A stretch of 64,000 nucleotides of DNA from positions 25,367-89,366 of the forward strand of contig JAGBCL010000059.1 in NCBI GenBank assembly GCA_018110825.1, written 5' to 3'. Shown piece by piece: positions 42,179 to 51,900 of the stretch. Made by a program: the position numbers and the translations under genes. Every line of letters begins with the position of its first letter. Positions within the stretch are counted from its first letter, which is position 1. The notes under the pieces are model-generated. The model did no database searches. It had not been told where the DNA came from and was given only the letters and a program-made list of their open reading frames with translations. This stretch comes from Oscillospiraceae bacterium. Lineage in GTDB: Bacteria; Bacillota; Clostridia; Oscillospirales; Ruminococcaceae.

Positions 42179-42745
42179 TTATTTTTCATTATCCGACTCA
42201 TAATATTTTACACGCCAGCAGTTAAGCCCTTCTTCATCTTCGGCAGGAGCACGGACGTCCTGAATTCTTATACGGTCCAAAATACTTTCCGAATAAATGT
42301 AATAATTTTTGCCAAGCAGATAAACAGGTAACTCCATAGTTCTTTCCGACAACTCAAATGTATATATTTCGCCCACTTCAAGCTTGCTGCATATATTTTC
42401 GTCAAGACAAATTACACAAGGTTCTTCTTGAAACAATGTGATAACAGCGACTCTGTTTGTGTGACCGTCAAGGACATAATCTGGCATCAGTGAACGTACA
42501 ACCGCGGTAAAGCTTCCGTAAACAGTAACAGTTTTTTTAGCTGTTGCACCATCAAGATACCCGTCGGCATATCCTTGTTCATAACCTTGCTCATAGTCGT
42601 TGTTATCTGTAACGCTTGTCACGTCCTCCATAACAGCTTCAGAAGTAACACTCTCACTGACCGCCGTTTCCGTAACCGAATTATCATTCTGCGTACAGCC
42701 GCACAGGAGAAGTGCCGCTGTGATTATTGCGTAAAGTTTTTTCAT
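42179..42745 (-). CDS. Small lipoprotein of unknown function
   Basis: A 188-residue predicted lipoprotein. The start at 42745 follows AGAAGGGG; the longer frame has no ribosome site. The signal peptide MKKLYAIITAALLLCGC ends in a lipobox with Cys17. A Thr/Ser/Glu-rich stretch follows, then tandem YEQGYEQGYADGYLDG repeats, a Tyr/Gly-rich linker. The rest (TVYGSFTAVVRSLMPDYVLDGHTNRVAVITLFQ...EVGEIYTFEL) is predicted beta-rich and fits no domain that I recognise. It lies alone between the rimP promoter and dut. Confidence 0.7.
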   Translation of the reverse strand: MKKLYAIITAALLLCGCTQNDNSVTETAVSESVTSEAVMEDVTSVTDNNDYEQGYEQGYADGYLDGATAKKTVTVYGSFTAVVRSLMPDYVLDGHTNRVAVITLFQEEPCVICLDENICSKLEVGEIYTFELSERTMELPVYLLGKNYYIYSESILDRIRIQDVRAPAEDEEGLNCWRVKYYESDNEK

Positions 42746-42849
42746 AGTACAAAACCCCTTCTGTCGTGTTACCTTAATAGTACCACTACAAAAGGGGCTT
42801 TTCAACAATTGTACCACATTGTAAAAATTTGTAACCGAAATGCAACCGC

Positions 42850-43362
42850 TTACACGTTCGTACTCCCGAATCCGCCGACTCTATCTCCGTCAGCCGCATC
42901 ATCAACGGTTATCCCAAACGGCAGGAACACGCCCTGTGCAAAGCCTTTCCCACGTTCAAGGGACAGCGTTTTGCCCTGACGTCCGTCATTTGTGACCTTG
43001 ACCATAATGTGTCCCTCGTTTGCCGCGTTGTAATAATCAGCATCAATTATACCAACAGTATTGTCAAGCTGCAAGCGGAACTTGAAGCCCAGACCGCTTC
43101 TCGGATAGATATTCAGCACCCATCCGTCAGCAATTTTCGCACGTATACCCGTAGGGATGAGTATGCCTGCACCTGCTTCAAGGCTGATTTCGTCAGGCAG
43201 GCAGAAGTCGTACCCCGCCGACCCAGCCGTAGCACGGACAGGCAGGGGGATAGCGTCATAGATTTCCTTTATCTTATCCTCGGTGCAGTCAGGAAAATTC
43301 TTGCTCCAATCCGCCGCAAACTGCCCGAAGCTTACCTTTTCAAATTTCGCAATACGTTTCAT
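42850..43362 (-). CDS. dut: dUTP diphosphatase
   Basis: A 170-residue trimeric-type dUTPase, which hydrolyses dUTP to dUMP and keeps uracil out of DNA. The five motifs appear in order: SAGYDFCLPDEI (1), IYPRSGLGFK (2), VGIIDADYYN (3), ERGKGFAQGVFLPF (4), and RVGGFGSTNV (5, P-loop-like). About 45 N-terminal residues precede motif 1, longer than the minimal family member. It is the only DNA-metabolism gene in this part of the window, and a palindrome-rich repeat lies just upstream. Confidence 0.94.
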   Translation of the reverse strand: MKRIAKFEKVSFGQFAADWSKNFPDCTEDKIKEIYDAIPLPVRATAGSAGYDFCLPDEISLEAGAGILIPTGIRAKIADGWVLNIYPRSGLGFKFRLQLDNTVGIIDADYYNAANEGHIMVKVTNDGRQGKTLSLERGKGFAQGVFLPFGITVDDAADGDRVGGFGSTNV

Positions 43363-43735
43363 AAATACTCCTCTTTTTTTAATGTGAAATTTGAAATCAG
43401 GAATGGGAAATTAATAAATTTCACTTTCCACTTTTCACATTCCACATTTATTATAGTGTATTTGTCCGAACTTGTCAATCTGTGGTTTTAGTGCAATATT
43501 CACATTGCCCTAATTCAAAATGAGAACAGGATATGTTCAAAGGGGCGATAATTTGCAGGAAAGTGAAAAAAAGCTTGCAAAAATCAAGGTTTTGTATTAT
43601 TATATAAAATAGACTGCAAAGAAAAAATGTACGTGCAGGAAAAACAACTGTATTTTGTGACGATACAATTTCAGAATATTGCATATAATGTTAATAAGAG
43701 AATTTATAATATAGTTTGAAAGGGAAGAATTGGTT
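43363..43735. other. non-coding gap with an inverted-repeat element
   Basis: This 373-nt gap between the diverging dut and aminotransferase genes holds the inverted repeat at 43381-43448 and an A+T-rich stretch after it. Several TATA-like stretches (for example TATAAA at 43603) occur, but no promoter pair with correct spacing is convincing. I see no open frame with coding features. Confidence 0.6.
43381..43448. repeat. imperfect palindromic intergenic element
   Basis: The 68-nt segment begins AATGTGAAATTTGAAA and ends CTTTTCACATTCCACATT, its near inverse complement, with a central AAATTAATAAATTTC. A long bulged hairpin can form on either strand. Its form is like dispersed MITE-type or REP-like elements of Firmicutes; that likeness is from memory. 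Confidence 0.55.
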
Positions 43736-45016
43736 ATGAAGCTTACAGAAATGAGTAAGGAACAGCTTTCCGCGTTCAAGGCGGAGTGCGAAAAGGAGTA
43801 TGAGGCATACAAGGCAAAGGGTATGAAGCTCGATATGTCCAGAGGTAAGCCCGGCGCTGACCAGCTTGACATTGCAATGCCTATGTTTGACGTGTTCACA
43901 AACTCCGCAAGTATGATTGCTGACGACGGCACAGACTGCCGTAACTACGGTATGCTGACAGGTATTCCTGACGCAAAGAAGCTTTTCGGTGAGCTTCTTG
44001 GTGTTGGTACAGATGAAATCATCATCGGCGGTAACTCCAGCCTTTCCCTTATGTATGATACAGTTGCAAGAGCTGTTACACACGGTGTTTATGGCAGCGA
44101 AAAGCCTTGGGGCAAGTGCGAAAAGGTAAAGTTCCTCTGTCCTGCACCAGGCTACGACAGACATTTCGCAATCTGCGAAACTTTCGGTATCGAAATGATT
44201 ACGGTGCCTATGAAGAACGACGGCCCTGATATGGATATGGTTGAAAAGCTCGTTGCTGAGGACGAAGCAATCAAGGGTATCTGGTGCGTGCCGCTCTACT
44301 CCAACCCTGACGGAATTGTTTACTCCGACGAAACAGTAAGACGCTTTGCAAACCTCTCTCCAAAGGCCAAGGACTTCAGAATTTTCTGGGATAACGCTTA
44401 CTGCGTGCATTACCTGAAGGACGCTCCAGACCGCATCCTCAACATTCTTGACGAGTGCAAGAAGACAGGCAAGGAAGATATGGTATTTATTTTTGCTTCA
44501 ACTTCCAAGATTTCCTTCCCGGGTGCAGGCGTTGCAGTAATGGCTGGCTCCGTGAACAATATGAAGCAGGTTGCAGGTCTTATGGGTATCCAGTGCATCA
44601 GCTACGATAAAATCAATCAGCTTCGTCACGTCAAGTATTTCAAGGATATGGACGGCATTATGGCTCATATGGCTAAGCACAAGGCAATCCTCGCACCAAA
44701 GTTCAATATGGTGCTTGATATGCTTGACAAGGAAATCGGTGAGCTTGGTATTCTCGAATGGAACAAGCCAAACGGCGGTTATTTTGTTTCTGTCAACACA
44801 CTTGACGGCTGTGCAAAGAGAACCGTTCAGCTTTGTAAGGAAGCAGGCGTAGTCCTCACAGGCGCAGGCGCAACCTTTCCATATGGCAAGGACCCTGCTG
44901 ACAAGAACATCAGAATTGCTCCTACATACCCACCTGTAAGCGAGCTTGAACAGGCAATGAACATCTTCTGTATCAGCCTCAAGCTTGCTTCCGCTGAGAA
45001 GCTTCTCGAAGCATAA
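43736..45016 (+). CDS. Class I aspartate aminotransferase-type PLP enzyme
   Basis: A 426-residue PLP enzyme. The start is the ATG at 43736; an upstream TTG would sit in the AGGGAAG ribosome-site region. It begins MKLTEMSKEQLSAFKAECEKEYEAYKAKGMKLDMSRGKPG. The PLP Lys lies in STSKISFPGAGVA; NYGMLTG and GGNSSLSLMYD bind the cofactor phosphate and ring, and YSNPDGIVYSDE and FWDNAYCVHYL form the pocket. It belongs to the aspartate-aminotransferase-like group with the N-terminal MSRGKP (Asp_aminotransf, subgroup Ic) found in many Clostridia. It probably moves amino groups between aspartate or alanine and a 2-oxoacid; the exact substrates are unknown. Confidence 0.88.
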   Translation: MKLTEMSKEQLSAFKAECEKEYEAYKAKGMKLDMSRGKPGADQLDIAMPMFDVFTNSASMIADDGTDCRNYGMLTGIPDAKKLFGELLGVGTDEIIIGGNSSLSLMYDTVARAVTHGVYGSEKPWGKCEKVKFLCPAPGYDRHFAICETFGIEMITVPMKNDGPDMDMVEKLVAEDEAIKGIWCVPLYSNPDGIVYSDETVRRFANLSPKAKDFRIFWDNAYCVHYLKDAPDRILNILDECKKTGKEDMVFIFASTSKISFPGAGVAVMAGSVNNMKQVAGLMGIQCISYDKINQLRHVKYFKDMDGIMAHMAKHKAILAPKFNMVLDMLDKEIGELGILEWNKPNGGYFVSVNTLDGCAKRTVQLCKEAGVVLTGAGATFPYGKDPADKNIRIAPTYPPVSELEQAMNIFCISLKLASAEKLLEA

Positions 45017-45023
45017 ATAAAAC

Positions 45024-45057
45024 AAAACGGTATCCCATACAAGTCGGGATACCGTTT
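45024..45057. terminator. bidirectional terminator between aminotransferase and the 57-residue gene
   Basis: A 13-bp stem (AAAACGGTATCCC / GGGATACCGTTTT) with an 8-nt loop. The flanking A and T runs serve both converging genes. Confidence 0.85.
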
Positions 45058-45066
45058 TTTCAGTTA

Positions 45067-45240
45067 TCAGTTGAATTCGTGCATTGCGTTTTCGGCAATG
45101 CGGTGCAGCTCTTCTTCGGTGCGGATATTACTGCTGTTTTTCATCACTGCACCACGGACATAATCGGGGAGCGATGTGAAATAAATTTTTGCAGTACTGC
45201 ACTCGTTCAGCAGGCTGTCGAGATTTTCATATTTACGCAT
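45067..45240 (-). CDS. 57-residue protein of unknown function
   Basis: A short acidic protein beginning MRKYENLDSLLNECSTAKIYFTSLPDYVRGAVMKNSSNIRTEEELHRIAENAM, all helical by eye. I choose the ATG at 45240. A GTG at 45252 is also in frame, but it is inside the hairpin of the upstream structured element. With the hairpin folded, the AAAGGAGG site is about 10 nt from this ATG. No domain is recognised. It follows the 95-residue unknown gene on the same strand and ends at a strong terminator. Confidence 0.65.
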   Translation of the reverse strand: MRKYENLDSLLNECSTAKIYFTSLPDYVRGAVMKNSSNIRTEEELHRIAENAMHEFN

Positions 45241-45249
45241 ATTTATATT

Positions 45250-45365
45250 CACGCTTCTTCAAAAGCGTGCCCTCCTTTTTCGATGTTTTGTGTGGTTTTG
45301 TTTGCAAAATTTGAAACGGCAGTTTCAAAAACACAAAACTCGTGTCTGAAAATTTATTTTCAGAC
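45250..45365 (-). other. structured leader element, copy 2
   Basis: Same layout as the copy at 36964-37076, in the same orientation. Helix 1 has arms GTCTGAAAA / TTTTCAGAC by plus-strand reading (45344-45352 and 45357-45365). The outer helix is CGAGTTTTGTG / CACAAAACATCG with the same single bulged A. Helix 2 is TTTGAAAC / GTTTCAAA and helix 3 TTTTG-CAAA-CAAAA. AAAGGAGG follows, then a 7-bp hairpin CACGCTT / AAGCGTG. Helix 2 and the last hairpin differ from copy 1 in sequence while keeping their pairing. Confidence 0.7.
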
Positions 45366-45410
45366 TCCCTACTTTCTTTCACGGAAATAGGGTTTGCGTT
45401 TTTTCTGAAA

Positions 45411-45698
45411 TTATTCAGGTACATATAAATTCCATGTCGAAAGCAAATCGGGGTTTACAACAACCTCACCTGTTGAATGAAGCTTGTACTCTCCTTTGGG
45501 AGCAATCTTTACACTTCTCAAATCAGGCGGCAGAGTATATTCCTCACCATCTTGTTTAAGAAAGGTAATTCCGTTTTTTCTGTCAGCGGAAATTATTTCG
45601 CCGTAAAACTGCTTGCGTTCGATAAACTGTTCATCGTGAGTATAATAAGTTATTCCCACAAGAATAATTTTACCGAGTATGTTTTTATATGTAATCAT
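45411..45698 (-). CDS. Small protein of unknown function
   Basis: A 95-residue soluble protein (MITYKNILGKIILVGITYYTHDEQFIERKQFYGEIISADRKNGITFL...). The pattern of strands (IILVGITYY, QFYGEIISADRKNGITFLK, EEYTLPPDLRSVKIAPKGEYKL) suggests a small beta-barrel. No domain name can be given. It starts 10 nt after the patatin gene and is probably co-transcribed with it and with the 57-residue gene downstream, interrupted by the structured element. Confidence 0.65.
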   Translation of the reverse strand: MITYKNILGKIILVGITYYTHDEQFIERKQFYGEIISADRKNGITFLKQDGEEYTLPPDLRSVKIAPKGEYKLHSTGEVVVNPDLLSTWNLYVPE

Positions 45699-45708
45699 AG
45701 CATCACCT

Positions 45709-46548
45709 TTATTCTGTCATAAAGCTACGGATTTCCTCAGCACGGGCCTTGCCCATATCATATCCCATCTGCCATGTTTCGCGAAGGGTTTTGGTATTGC
45801 TTTCGAAGCTGTTAAGTTTATATTCAGGACGGAAAATAATTGCTTTTCCGCGTCTTTCAAGTTCGTTGCAGAATTCAACCTGCTTGTTGTAAATCTTATG
45901 GCGTGCAAGAAGAAGCATCTCAACCTGCGGATATTTTTTCTTTATAAGCTGACTCATAACCATATTGCCCTTGCCGCATTTTTTCACAAAGCCTTCAGGC
46001 TGGGTAAGAATAATTACCACTTTTGAACATCCGTCCTTGAGTGCCTGCTTTACCGCAATCGGAGAAGCAAGTCCGCCGTCAAAATAAGGTGTGTCATTAA
46101 TCATTATTGCAGGAAAATATCCGGGAATTGCACAGCTTGCACGTAGAAACTGGAAGTCCTCTCCGTCCTCCATTGCATCAAGATATTCAGGCTTGCCCGT
46201 AATCGCATTTGTCACACCAACAAGGCATTTGCCCGTATAACGACGGAAAGTTTCATAGTCAAAAGGAATGTGCTGCTGAGGAATTTCGCCGTAAACGAAA
46301 TCAAGCCCGAAAAGGCTTTTGCATTTTTTATAATTTCCTGCGCCAATGTAGCGCTTGTCATTACGGAATTTATCCATAATTTCGAGATTTCTTCCGAACT
46401 GCTTGGAGACGTAGGAAACGCCGTTGGAAATACCTGCTGAAACACCTACAACATACGGAAATTCAATACCTTCTTCAATAAAAGCGTCCATAATTCCTGC
46501 GGAGTAAATTCCGCGGAAAGTACCGCCTTCAAGTACAAGTCCTGTCAT
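45709..46548 (-). CDS. Patatin-like phospholipase
   Basis: A 279-residue serine lipase-like protein of the patatin/RssA group. The Gly-rich oxyanion loop is LVLEGGTFRGIYSAGIMDAF, the nucleophile elbow VGVSAGISNG (G-x-S-x-G), and the catalytic Asp lies in YFDGGLASPIAV. The remaining body (CAIPGYFPAIMINDTPYFDGG, KVVIILTQPEGFVKK) is standard for the bacterial group. It likely hydrolyses a phospholipid or a lipoprotein acyl ester; the substrate is unknown. The upstream C39 gene diverges from it and has its own promoter. Confidence 0.9.
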   Translation of the reverse strand: MTGLVLEGGTFRGIYSAGIMDAFIEEGIEFPYVVGVSAGISNGVSYVSKQFGRNLEIMDKFRNDKRYIGAGNYKKCKSLFGLDFVYGEIPQQHIPFDYETFRRYTGKCLVGVTNAITGKPEYLDAMEDGEDFQFLRASCAIPGYFPAIMINDTPYFDGGLASPIAVKQALKDGCSKVVIILTQPEGFVKKCGKGNMVMSQLIKKKYPQVEMLLLARHKIYNKQVEFCNELERRGKAIIFRPEYKLNSFESNTKTLRETWQMGYDMGKARAEEIRSFMTE

Positions 46549-46583
46549 AATAGAGTTGCTCCTTTCAAATGCTTTTATCCGTC

Positions 46584-46612
46584 TTGCGGAAAATGTTTTT
46601 TTATGATATAAT
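46584..46612 (+). promoter_or_regulatory. promoter of the C39 peptidase gene
   Basis: TTGCGG (46584-46589), a 17-nt spacer and TATAAT (46607-46612). The short inverted repeat GTAAC-N6-GTTAC (46615-46630) follows at the start site. Confidence 0.6.
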
Positions 46613-46643
46613 GTGTAACATAAACGTTACAGGAGGTGTCAAA

Positions 46644-47477
46644 GTGAAAAATAAGGTTCTGGTTGCAACACTTGCGGTTTGCACTGCAGTTTGCACGGTT
46701 ATTGCTGATTACGCATATACGGGTCAGGTTTTTGATGAACGCCGTGCTGAAATTGAACGTTATGAACAGCTTGACGCCGACCCTAATACACTTTACTGCG
46801 GTTACACCATTGAACAGCTTGGTGAGGGATATGAGAAACCTGAGTCAATTTTCGGCAAGGTCAGCATTGACGTGCCGATTATCAATCAGTTTCCTGAGTT
46901 GCCTGTCGGATGTGAAATCACAAGCGCAACAGCAGTGCTGCAGTATCTTGGCTTTGATGTTGATAAGATGTATATGACTGAAAATTATCTTCCATGGGAT
47001 GATAATTTTACATACGATGAGAATATGGTTTCCCACGGTCCTGACCCTTACAAGGTCTTTGCAGGAATTCCTTATGATTGGGGTTATGGTTGTTTTGCAC
47101 CCGTAATCGAGCAGTCTCTGAATACATTTTTTGCACACAACGACCCCGATTATGAAGCGTTGTCCCTTGAAAATATAAATGAAGCGGATATTGAGAAGCT
47201 CCTCAATGAGGGCGTGCCGATGATAGTGTGGGCAAGCAGGGGGATGAAACCATACAAATACCGTGAACCGGCGACATGGCTTCTGAATGACACAGGGGAA
47301 GAGTTCACATGGATAGGTAACTCCCATACCCTTGTGCTTTGCGGATATGACAGCAATTGCTATTACTTTATGGACTGCGATGACAAAACCGAAATCACAG
47401 CCTACTCAAAGGATAGTTTCCTTAACCGTTTCGAAGAAAACGGAAGTCAGTGTGTTGTTGTCAAGATTAAGAATTAA
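46644..47477 (+). CDS. Exported C39-family (papain-like) cysteine peptidase
   Basis: A 277-residue protein. The GTG at 46644 is chosen because CAGGAGGTG lies 7 nt upstream; longer frames run into the promoter. An N-terminal signal (MKNKVLVATLAVCTAVCTVIADYA) is followed by a Glu/Arg-rich segment, then the Peptidase_C39_2 domain. The catalytic Cys is in LPVGCEITSATAVLQYLG, the His in WIGNSHTLVLCGYD and the Asp in YFMDCDDKTE. It likely acts outside the membrane, on wall or peptide substrates. The stop overlaps the convergent membrane-protein stop by 4 nt. Confidence 0.85.
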   Translation: MKNKVLVATLAVCTAVCTVIADYAYTGQVFDERRAEIERYEQLDADPNTLYCGYTIEQLGEGYEKPESIFGKVSIDVPIINQFPELPVGCEITSATAVLQYLGFDVDKMYMTENYLPWDDNFTYDENMVSHGPDPYKVFAGIPYDWGYGCFAPVIEQSLNTFFAHNDPDYEALSLENINEADIEKLLNEGVPMIVWASRGMKPYKYREPATWLLNDTGEEFTWIGNSHTLVLCGYDSNCYYFMDCDDKTEITAYSKDSFLNRFEENGSQCVVVKIKN

Positions 47478-48040
47478 GCCATTTCAGGGTAGTAGATAAG
47501 TGCCATTACACGATACAGCCACAAGCAGACCATATCAATTGAAAATGCGAATGTAACAGCCCAGATTACTGCAATCAGGGGCTGTTTTTTTATGGCAGCT
47601 TCTTTTTTCGGAGCAGGTGCTCTCATGCCTTTCGGAGCCTTGTTGTCACGGATTGGTGCAGTAGCGAAAGCCCAGAGACATACTGCACCGTGAACAAGAA
47701 TTGCCGCAATGAGGAGATACATGCTCCAGCCGTAGAAATTAATAAACAAGCGAAGGAATTCTATTGCAAGAGTACAGATTATATTGAGCGGAACAAGCTT
47801 GCAGAAGCTTAAATCCGTTTTGGTAATCACGGTGAACAACGGCATAAAAACAAGGGTAACAACAGTGTTGAGTGCAATAAGCTGGATTACGTTGCCGGTG
47901 AAATTTGCGCAGAAAAGGGAATAGAACTGCATCGGGAACATATCCCACAGAATCATCCATACAATTGCAAATACAACTGCACCAATCATTGCTTTTATTT
48001 TGTGTTTCAGGTCAAAGTAGTTATCAATTTTATTGAACAA
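47474..48040 (-). CDS. Membrane protein of unknown function
   Basis: A 188-residue protein with about five hydrophobic segments (IGAVVFAIVWMILWDMFP, FTGNVIQLIALNTVVTLVFMPLFTVI, LVPLNIICTLAIEFLRLFI, SMYLLIAAILVHGAVCLWAFATAP, LIAVIWAVTFAFSIDMVCLWLY). A cytoplasmic loop rich in Lys/Ala/Pro (RDNKAPKGMRAPAPKKEAAIKKQP) lies before the last segment. No family is recognised. It is 6 nt after the EamA transporter gene on the same strand, so the two may share a transcript. Its 3' end overlaps the C39 gene. Confidence 0.6.
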   Translation of the reverse strand: MFNKIDNYFDLKHKIKAMIGAVVFAIVWMILWDMFPMQFYSLFCANFTGNVIQLIALNTVVTLVFMPLFTVITKTDLSFCKLVPLNIICTLAIEFLRLFINFYGWSMYLLIAAILVHGAVCLWAFATAPIRDNKAPKGMRAPAPKKEAAIKKQPLIAVIWAVTFAFSIDMVCLWLYRVMALIYYPEMA

Positions 48041-48046
48041 GTTTAA

Positions 48047-48943
48047 TCAGCCTTTCGTTTGTTGAGTTTTGTCAGTTGCTTTATTGTTTTGTATAAATGT
48101 CCATACGGCAACAGAAATGATTATCACATATCCGATAATGCTCATAGCCACAGGTACCTGGTCAAACAGGAAGAATCCTGCAACTGCCGCAAAAATAACC
48201 TGAGAATAGTCATAAACGGAAACCTCTTTTGCAGGTGCAAAGGAATATGCTCCCGTGATTGTGAATTGTCCTCCCGCAGCAAAAAGTCCTGCAAGGAGAA
48301 GAATGAGAAGCTGCTTTGTGCTCATAGGCCTGAAGTCTGCAAGCATGAACGGAAGTGTTGCAAGGCAGGAGAAAACCGAAAAACAGAATACGATTATCGG
48401 TCCTTTTACTTTGCGTTGTCCCATATAGCGTACAAAGGTATACGCCGCACCTGCCGCTGCACCTCCGAGAAAACCGATAAGCGACGGAACAAGTTCCATA
48501 TTGGAAAAGGTGGGGCGTATTATGAAAAGGCTTCCTATGAAGGCAATCACAACAGCAATAATTTGTTTCGGTGACGCCTTTTCGTTAAGGATAAACATTG
48601 AGAAAACCACCGCAAAGAACGGAGAAAGCTTGTTGAGCATTGAAGCATCCGCAAGGGCAAGCTTGTCTATTGCGTAGAAGTTGCAGAGTATGCCGACAGT
48701 TCCGCATAAAGCACGCATCAGCATTGCTTTTCGGCAACTCTTGGGAATTTTTACTGGTGTATGAGTTTTAGCGAGAGTTACCGCCGCAAATATTGCCGCA
48801 ACGAAGTTGCGGAAGAAGCTTTTCTGCACAGGAGGCAAATCACCTGACAAACGAACGCAGGCATTCATACCCGTGAAGAAAAGCGCTGACAGTATAATAA
48901 GCAGTACCGCTGTATTTTTTTTGCTTAATTTAAGCAAATCCAA
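48047..48943 (-). CDS. EamA/RhaT-family (DMT) transporter
   Basis: A 298-residue membrane protein with ten predicted helices, arranged as two EamA repeats (residues ~12-140 and ~155-285). The signature stretch LSALFFTGMNACVRLSGDLPPVQKSFFRNFVAA is at the start of repeat 1; FIGSLFIIRP and VIIISVAVWTFIQ close the repeats. This family exports metabolites or takes up nucleotide sugars and amino acids, and the substrate cannot be inferred. It lies just downstream of the hybrid histidine kinase gene on the same strand, 15 nt from its stop. Confidence 0.88.
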   Translation of the reverse strand: MDLLKLSKKNTAVLLIILSALFFTGMNACVRLSGDLPPVQKSFFRNFVAAIFAAVTLAKTHTPVKIPKSCRKAMLMRALCGTVGILCNFYAIDKLALADASMLNKLSPFFAVVFSMFILNEKASPKQIIAVVIAFIGSLFIIRPTFSNMELVPSLIGFLGGAAAGAAYTFVRYMGQRKVKGPIIVFCFSVFSCLATLPFMLADFRPMSTKQLLILLLAGLFAAGGQFTITGAYSFAPAKEVSVYDYSQVIFAAVAGFFLFDQVPVAMSIIGYVIIISVAVWTFIQNNKATDKTQQTKG

Positions 48944-48958
48944 CCGACCTTTCGGGAG

Positions 48959-51900
48959 TTATTTTGCGGACCATATTCTGCGGAAGGTCTGCATTACCTT
49001 TGTCATATCGATAGGCTTTGTAAGATGTCCGTTCATTCCGCATTCAACGGATTTTTTCATATCCTCGTCAAATGCATTTGCTGTCATTGCAATGATAGGA
49101 ATTGTAAATGCGTCAAGTCTGTCTGTGTTTCTGATACGCTTTGTTGCTTCAATTCCGTCCATAACAGGCATACGGATATCCATAAGAATTGCATCGTAAT
49201 AATTTTCTTCCGAAGCGCAGAACTTGTCAACAGCAACCTGCCCGTTTTCAGCAAGTTCAGTTGTAATGCCTTCTGCCTCGATGAGCGTTTTGGCAATTTC
49301 AATATTCAGTTCGTCATCTTCAACTATGAGAATACGTTTTGTGGTAAGGTCAACTGCATCTGAACAGCCACAACCGTTGTTTTCCGGTTCTTCTGCAATT
49401 TTCATAGGAATTGTGAAGAAGAATTCGGAACCTTTTCCAAGCTCACTGCGCACCTCAAGCTTTCCGCCGAGAAGCCGCACAAGATTGCTGCTGATTGCAA
49501 GTCCGAGGCCTGTGCCGCCGTATTTTCTTACAGTGTCAGGATCAGCCTGTTCAAAGTTGTTGAAAATCTTATCAAGATTCTTTTCACTTATACCGATTCC
49601 GGTATCCTTTACGGAGAATGAAACATTAACAGTATTTTCATCATCACCTTCGCACTCGTTGACCCTGAGGTGTATTCCGCCGACACTTGTGAATTTGACT
49701 GCGTTACCCATAATATTCACAAGAATCTGATTGAGCTTCAGCGGGTCGCCAAGCAGGTGGCTGTGCTTTATGTTGTTTTCAAGTTTCAGCCATATGCCCT
49801 TGCTGTCGGTTTGTACCCTTATCATTGTGTCAATCTGATTTATAAGTTCTTCAAGATTGAGATATGTCTCTTCGGTTGTCATCTTTCCGCTTTCGATACG
49901 TGACATGTCGAGGATATCATTGATGAGCGAAAGCAGATAATGCGAGGAATTATCAATCTTTTTAAGACATTCCATTGTAGATTCGGAAACATTTTCCGAG
50001 GACATTGCGATTGCCGTCATGCCAATGATGGCATTCATCGGAGTTCTGATTTCGTGGGACATCTTTGAAAGGAATTCACTCTTTGCACGGCTTTCACGGG
50101 ATGTGTTGGACTTGGCAATATATGCAGACACAATTTTTGTCAGTTCAAAAAGAAGTGCAGTCATACCATCGTCAGTATTTTTATTGTGCATTTCATAAAC
50201 GATAACACCTGTGATAATGTCATTGTCCATCATAGGTACGGAATACGGCGTACCGTCAGAGACAACCTTGCCGTTATCAGGGTCTGCGTTACGTTCAAAT
50301 GCAGCAGTATCTGTAATCTTGAAGTCAATTCCCTTAAATTTGGATTCAAAGTTGAAATAGTCAGCTTTACCGGAAATATAATTCTTCATTTCAATCGGAG
50401 CCATACCCTCAGCATTCCATTGCATATCAAGTCTTACGGTGAAATAATCCCTGTTCATGCTGAAAATAAGAATACGGTCCATACCAAGCATACGACCTGC
50501 TTTTCTGAGGAAAACTTCAAGAGCAATACGGATATCGCTTGCTTTTTCAAATATATTGAATGCGAAGGAAATTATATCTGTAATTTCCTCAAGTTTTACA
50601 TTACCGAACGGAGTAAACTTATGAGGTCCTACCGAATTGAAATTATTGATGAATTCAGATTTGTCGGTTACTTCATCAGCAAACACAATTCCGTTAAATT
50701 CATCACGGAAACGGAATGCAGCTGCCGATGCAAATCTTGTTTTAAGCTTTGAAGCCGACATAGGCTCAGTGTACATACGGAGATATGCGCCTACAACACA
50801 TTCGATTTTAAGTGTTTCATTGTTATATATAGAAGCAATATCGTCCATAAGGCTGCGAAAGAATTTTCTTGCTTCATCTTTCTGAGTAAGAGTCGTAATC
50901 ATAACGAACTCGTCCATGCCGCCTCTGTATACAACAAAATTTTCAGGGACATGTTTTCTGATCTTTTCAGCAATTTCCTCAAGCACAGCAGAGCAGAAAG
51001 TACGTCCGTAGCGGTTAAGCATATCATCAAATCCGATTACTCTGAGAATTGCTGAAATTGCACATCTGCCGCCGTATTCCATAATGAATTTTGACACAAG
51101 TATTTCACCGTATTCAGAGGTATAGAATTTGGTAACAGGGTCACGGCGTTCCTGTTCAAGCTGTTCCTGTTCGAGTTCTTTTTCCTTGGTAACATTTTTT
51201 GCACTGGCAATTATACGCAGCAGATTGCCGTCATTGTCATAGACATTTTTTGCTTTTGCGTAAGTCCATATATATTCATCGTCACTGTTCGGGGATTTTA
51301 TTCTGAAATAGGTTCCTTTTTCACCTGAAAGACCATCTATAAAATCGAGCATAGTCTTTATGTAGTCCTTGTGAGTGATTGAACCATTTTCAACAAGATT
51401 CCTGAAATCAGAATATTCTTTTGTCACGAAGTTTTCGTTTTTGCCATTATGGCGGAAGTAATGCATATAGAAAACATCAGTCTGACAATCATATTCCAGA
51501 ATGTTTTCATTGACGCTTCTGAGTGCAAGAAGATATCGTTCACGTTCCGTAATAAGCTCGTTCTGGTATTTGATCCGTTTTGAACTAAGTTCATGAATAG
51601 TTGAAGAAAGGTCATGAATTTCCGAAATGTTTGTATCAATAACTTCTATAACTCCGTTTGTGTCTGAACTGCGGATTTTTTCAACAAGCTTTTTTAGCGG
51701 CTTAGTAGTATGCTTTACAGTGAAATAAACAGTAACAAATCCAACAGCGATTGACGCAAAAAATGACAGTATGAGTCTGAATTTGAATCCGTTGAAATCT
51801 GTGTATATATTTGATTCGCTGTCAACAGCACCTACAGCCCATTTCTCCTTTTCGTAAGGAGAACCATCAGGATAAAGTGAAAGGTCGCTGTATGCACATA

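Noticed and set aside
43475-43684. 69-codon minus-strand frame in the dut-aminotransferase gap
   Set aside because: No ribosome site, A+T-rich, and composition without protein-like features; likely chance.
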